A stretch of DNA of 7,240 nucleotides, taken from positions 1 through 7,240 of the forward strand of contig JAABRJ010000038.1 of NCBI GenBank assembly GCA_011390985.1. Reading direction: 5' to 3'. Position 1 is the stretch's first letter. Each line of letters begins with the position of its first letter. Shown here one piece after another: positions 6,392 through 7,240 of the stretch. A program made the translations under genes and the position numbers. The DNA is from Desulfobacteraceae bacterium (lineage in GTDB: Bacteria > Desulfobacterota > Desulfobacteria > Desulfobacterales > JAABRJ01). The notes beneath the pieces are model-generated. The model saw nothing but the letters and a program-made list of their open reading frames with translations. It was not told the origin of the DNA and made no database searches.

Positions 6392-6411
6392 CTATTCACC
6401 GCCCGCTGCGC
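6392..6411 (+). repeat. Short intergenic repeat, copy 2
   Basis: CTATTCACCGCCCGCTGCGC begins 18 nt after the pfkB stop. It matches copy 1 at 3991-4013 except for an A/G change and the absence of GTT. Just downstream, GCCCT (6410-6414) can pair with AGGGC (6423-6427) across an 8-nt loop, which could act as weak transcript-end structure. The rest of the 276-nt spacer up to the next gene holds only the hairpin at 6558-6577. Confidence 0.4.
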
Positions 6412-6557
6412 CCTTGACCGATAGGGCTGTGCGCTTTATGGCCACGGCAGGGATGGTTGAAACAGACGAGAGCGTGATTTTGGTAGAGGGTCAATCGACC
6501 AATGACTTGCATCGTACCGACTCCCTCAAAAGAATCAGCGTCTGCCCAAAAAATCAG

Positions 6558-6577
6558 GGCGGGGAGAATCTCCTGCC
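6558..6577 (+). other. Hairpin in the leader of the DUF2254 gene
   Basis: GGC-G-G-GGAG-AAT-CTCC-T-GCC can fold into a stem with one bulged G and a three-base loop. The core GGAGAATCTCC is a perfect palindrome. It is followed by GGTTGTTTGC rather than a T-run, so it is not a convincing intrinsic terminator. It may be an RNA structure or binding site in the 5' region of the downstream gene, or chance. Confidence 0.25.
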
Positions 6578-6650
6578 GGTTGTTTGCGGTGCCCCACCTT
6601 CTGAGAAACAGATGAAAGAACCCAAACCGTAACCCCAAGGGTGTCGACGC

Positions 6651-7240
6651 ATGATAATGAAACTGCGCCATTGGTGGCAACAAATCAGGTCGAGCTTCTG
6701 GTTCATGCCTGCAGCGATCGTGCTGGGTGCCGTGGTGCTCGCCACCGTTCTGATCGCCGTGGACGCGACCGTCGATCTGAATGTTGTCGAGCGGTGGCCC
6801 CTGTTCTTCGGCGCCGGTGCGGCCGGCGCCCGCGGCCTGCTCGGGGCCGTCGCCGGCTCGATGATCACGGTGGCCGGGGTGGTGTTCTCCATCACCCTGG
6901 TTGCCCTTTCCCTGACGTCCAGTCAGTACACGTCACGGGTCATCCGCATTTTTATGCGTGACCGCCTCAACCAGGTGGTGCTTGGCGTGTTCGTCGGCAT
7001 CTTCGCCTACTGCCTGGTGGTGCTCCGGGCGATTCGTGGGGGTGACGAAGGAGGGTTCGTCCCATCGCTGGCGGTTATGGCCGGCTTGATCCTGGCCTTC
7101 GTCGGGATCGCCTTTCTGATCCAATTCATTCATCACATCGCGTTGTCCATCCAGGCGTCGAGCATTATCGCTACGACCGCACGGGAGACCATCGCGGCCG
7201 TGGATCACCTGTTTCCCAAAGAGTTGGGTGAAGACGGGGA
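6651..7240 (+). CDS. DUF2254 family multi-spanning membrane protein, N-terminal part (3' truncated by window edge)
   Basis: An open frame of 196 codons runs off the right edge. AAGGG at 6637-6641 lies 9 nt before the ATG at 6651; a second ATG at 6657 is less well spaced. The predicted protein has membrane segments at about 16-37, 66-88, 108-125 and 139-160. The stretches GSMITVAGVVFSITLVALSLTSSQYTSRV (69-97, key part VAGVVFSITL) and FMRDRLNQVVLGVF, followed by FIHHIALSIQAS near 159-170, are strongly like the DUF2254 (COG4325) membrane proteins. The function of that family is unknown to me, and the short basic N-terminus (KLRHWWQQIRSSFW) suggests the first helix enters from the cytoplasm. It has a 276-nt leader after pfkB, so it is probably a separate transcription unit. 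Family assignment is from memory of the pattern, and the C-terminal domain is not visible. Confidence 0.82.
   Translation, partial: MIMKLRHWWQQIRSSFWFMPAAIVLGAVVLATVLIAVDATVDLNVVERWPLFFGAGAAGARGLLGAVAGSMITVAGVVFSITLVALSLTSSQYTSRVIRIFMRDRLNQVVLGVFVGIFAYCLVVLRAIRGGDEGGFVPSLAVMAGLILAFVGIAFLIQFIHHIALSIQASSIIATTARETIAAVDHLFPKELGEDG

Noticed and set aside
6414..6632. Possible 72-aa gene with a TTG start after pfkB
   Set aside because: No ribosome-binding site, no recognisable domain and a rare start codon. It overlaps an equally unconvincing minus-strand frame.

Overview
The window reads as one strand of ordinary, GC-rich bacterial chromosome. Every gene that can be supported lies on the + strand. 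The first 3.9 kb is the tail of an N-type rotary ATPase operon: the 3' end of atpB (subunit a), then atpE (c), a long atpF (b fused to a delta-like domain), atpA (alpha) and atpG (gamma). The order B-E-F-A-G, the absence of a separate delta gene between F and A, the delta-like C-terminus of AtpF, and the lack of beta and epsilon genes after gamma all match the laterally transferred N-ATPase layout (atpDCQRBEFAG) rather than the housekeeping F-ATPase (BEFHAGDC). The beta, epsilon, Q and R genes are expected just left of the window. The host probably has a separate housekeeping ATP synthase elsewhere, but the window cannot show this.

After a 263-nt gap with short palindromes and one copy of a small repeat come two glycolytic genes: gap (glyceraldehyde-3-phosphate dehydrogenase, 345 aa) and pfkB (6-phosphofructokinase of the E. 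coli Pfk-2 type, 311 aa), separated by 195 nt. A second copy of the repeat lies just after pfkB. The window ends inside a multi-spanning membrane protein of the DUF2254 family. That gene is still open at the right edge.

The ATPase genes are packed as one translationally coupled unit: gaps of 31 and 4 nt, then overlaps of 11 and 1 nt. gap, pfkB and the DUF2254 gene each have their own ribosome-binding site and a leader of about 200-275 nt, so they are probably separately regulated. A plausible but unproven theme is accessory energy metabolism: an ATP-hydrolysing ion pump beside genes for glycolytic flux. The most interesting details are in the ion path. Subunit c carries a glutamate in each helix plus the ES-T-Y ligand set. 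Subunit a keeps the essential Arg but has Ala and Gly where E. coli has E219 and H245.

Taxonomy cannot be fixed from the sequence. GC-rich coding regions, an N-ATPase and a Pfk-2 would fit an anaerobic or facultative proteobacterium or Desulfobacterota member, but this is a low-confidence guess. No tRNA, rRNA, CRISPR array, transposase or phage gene was found.
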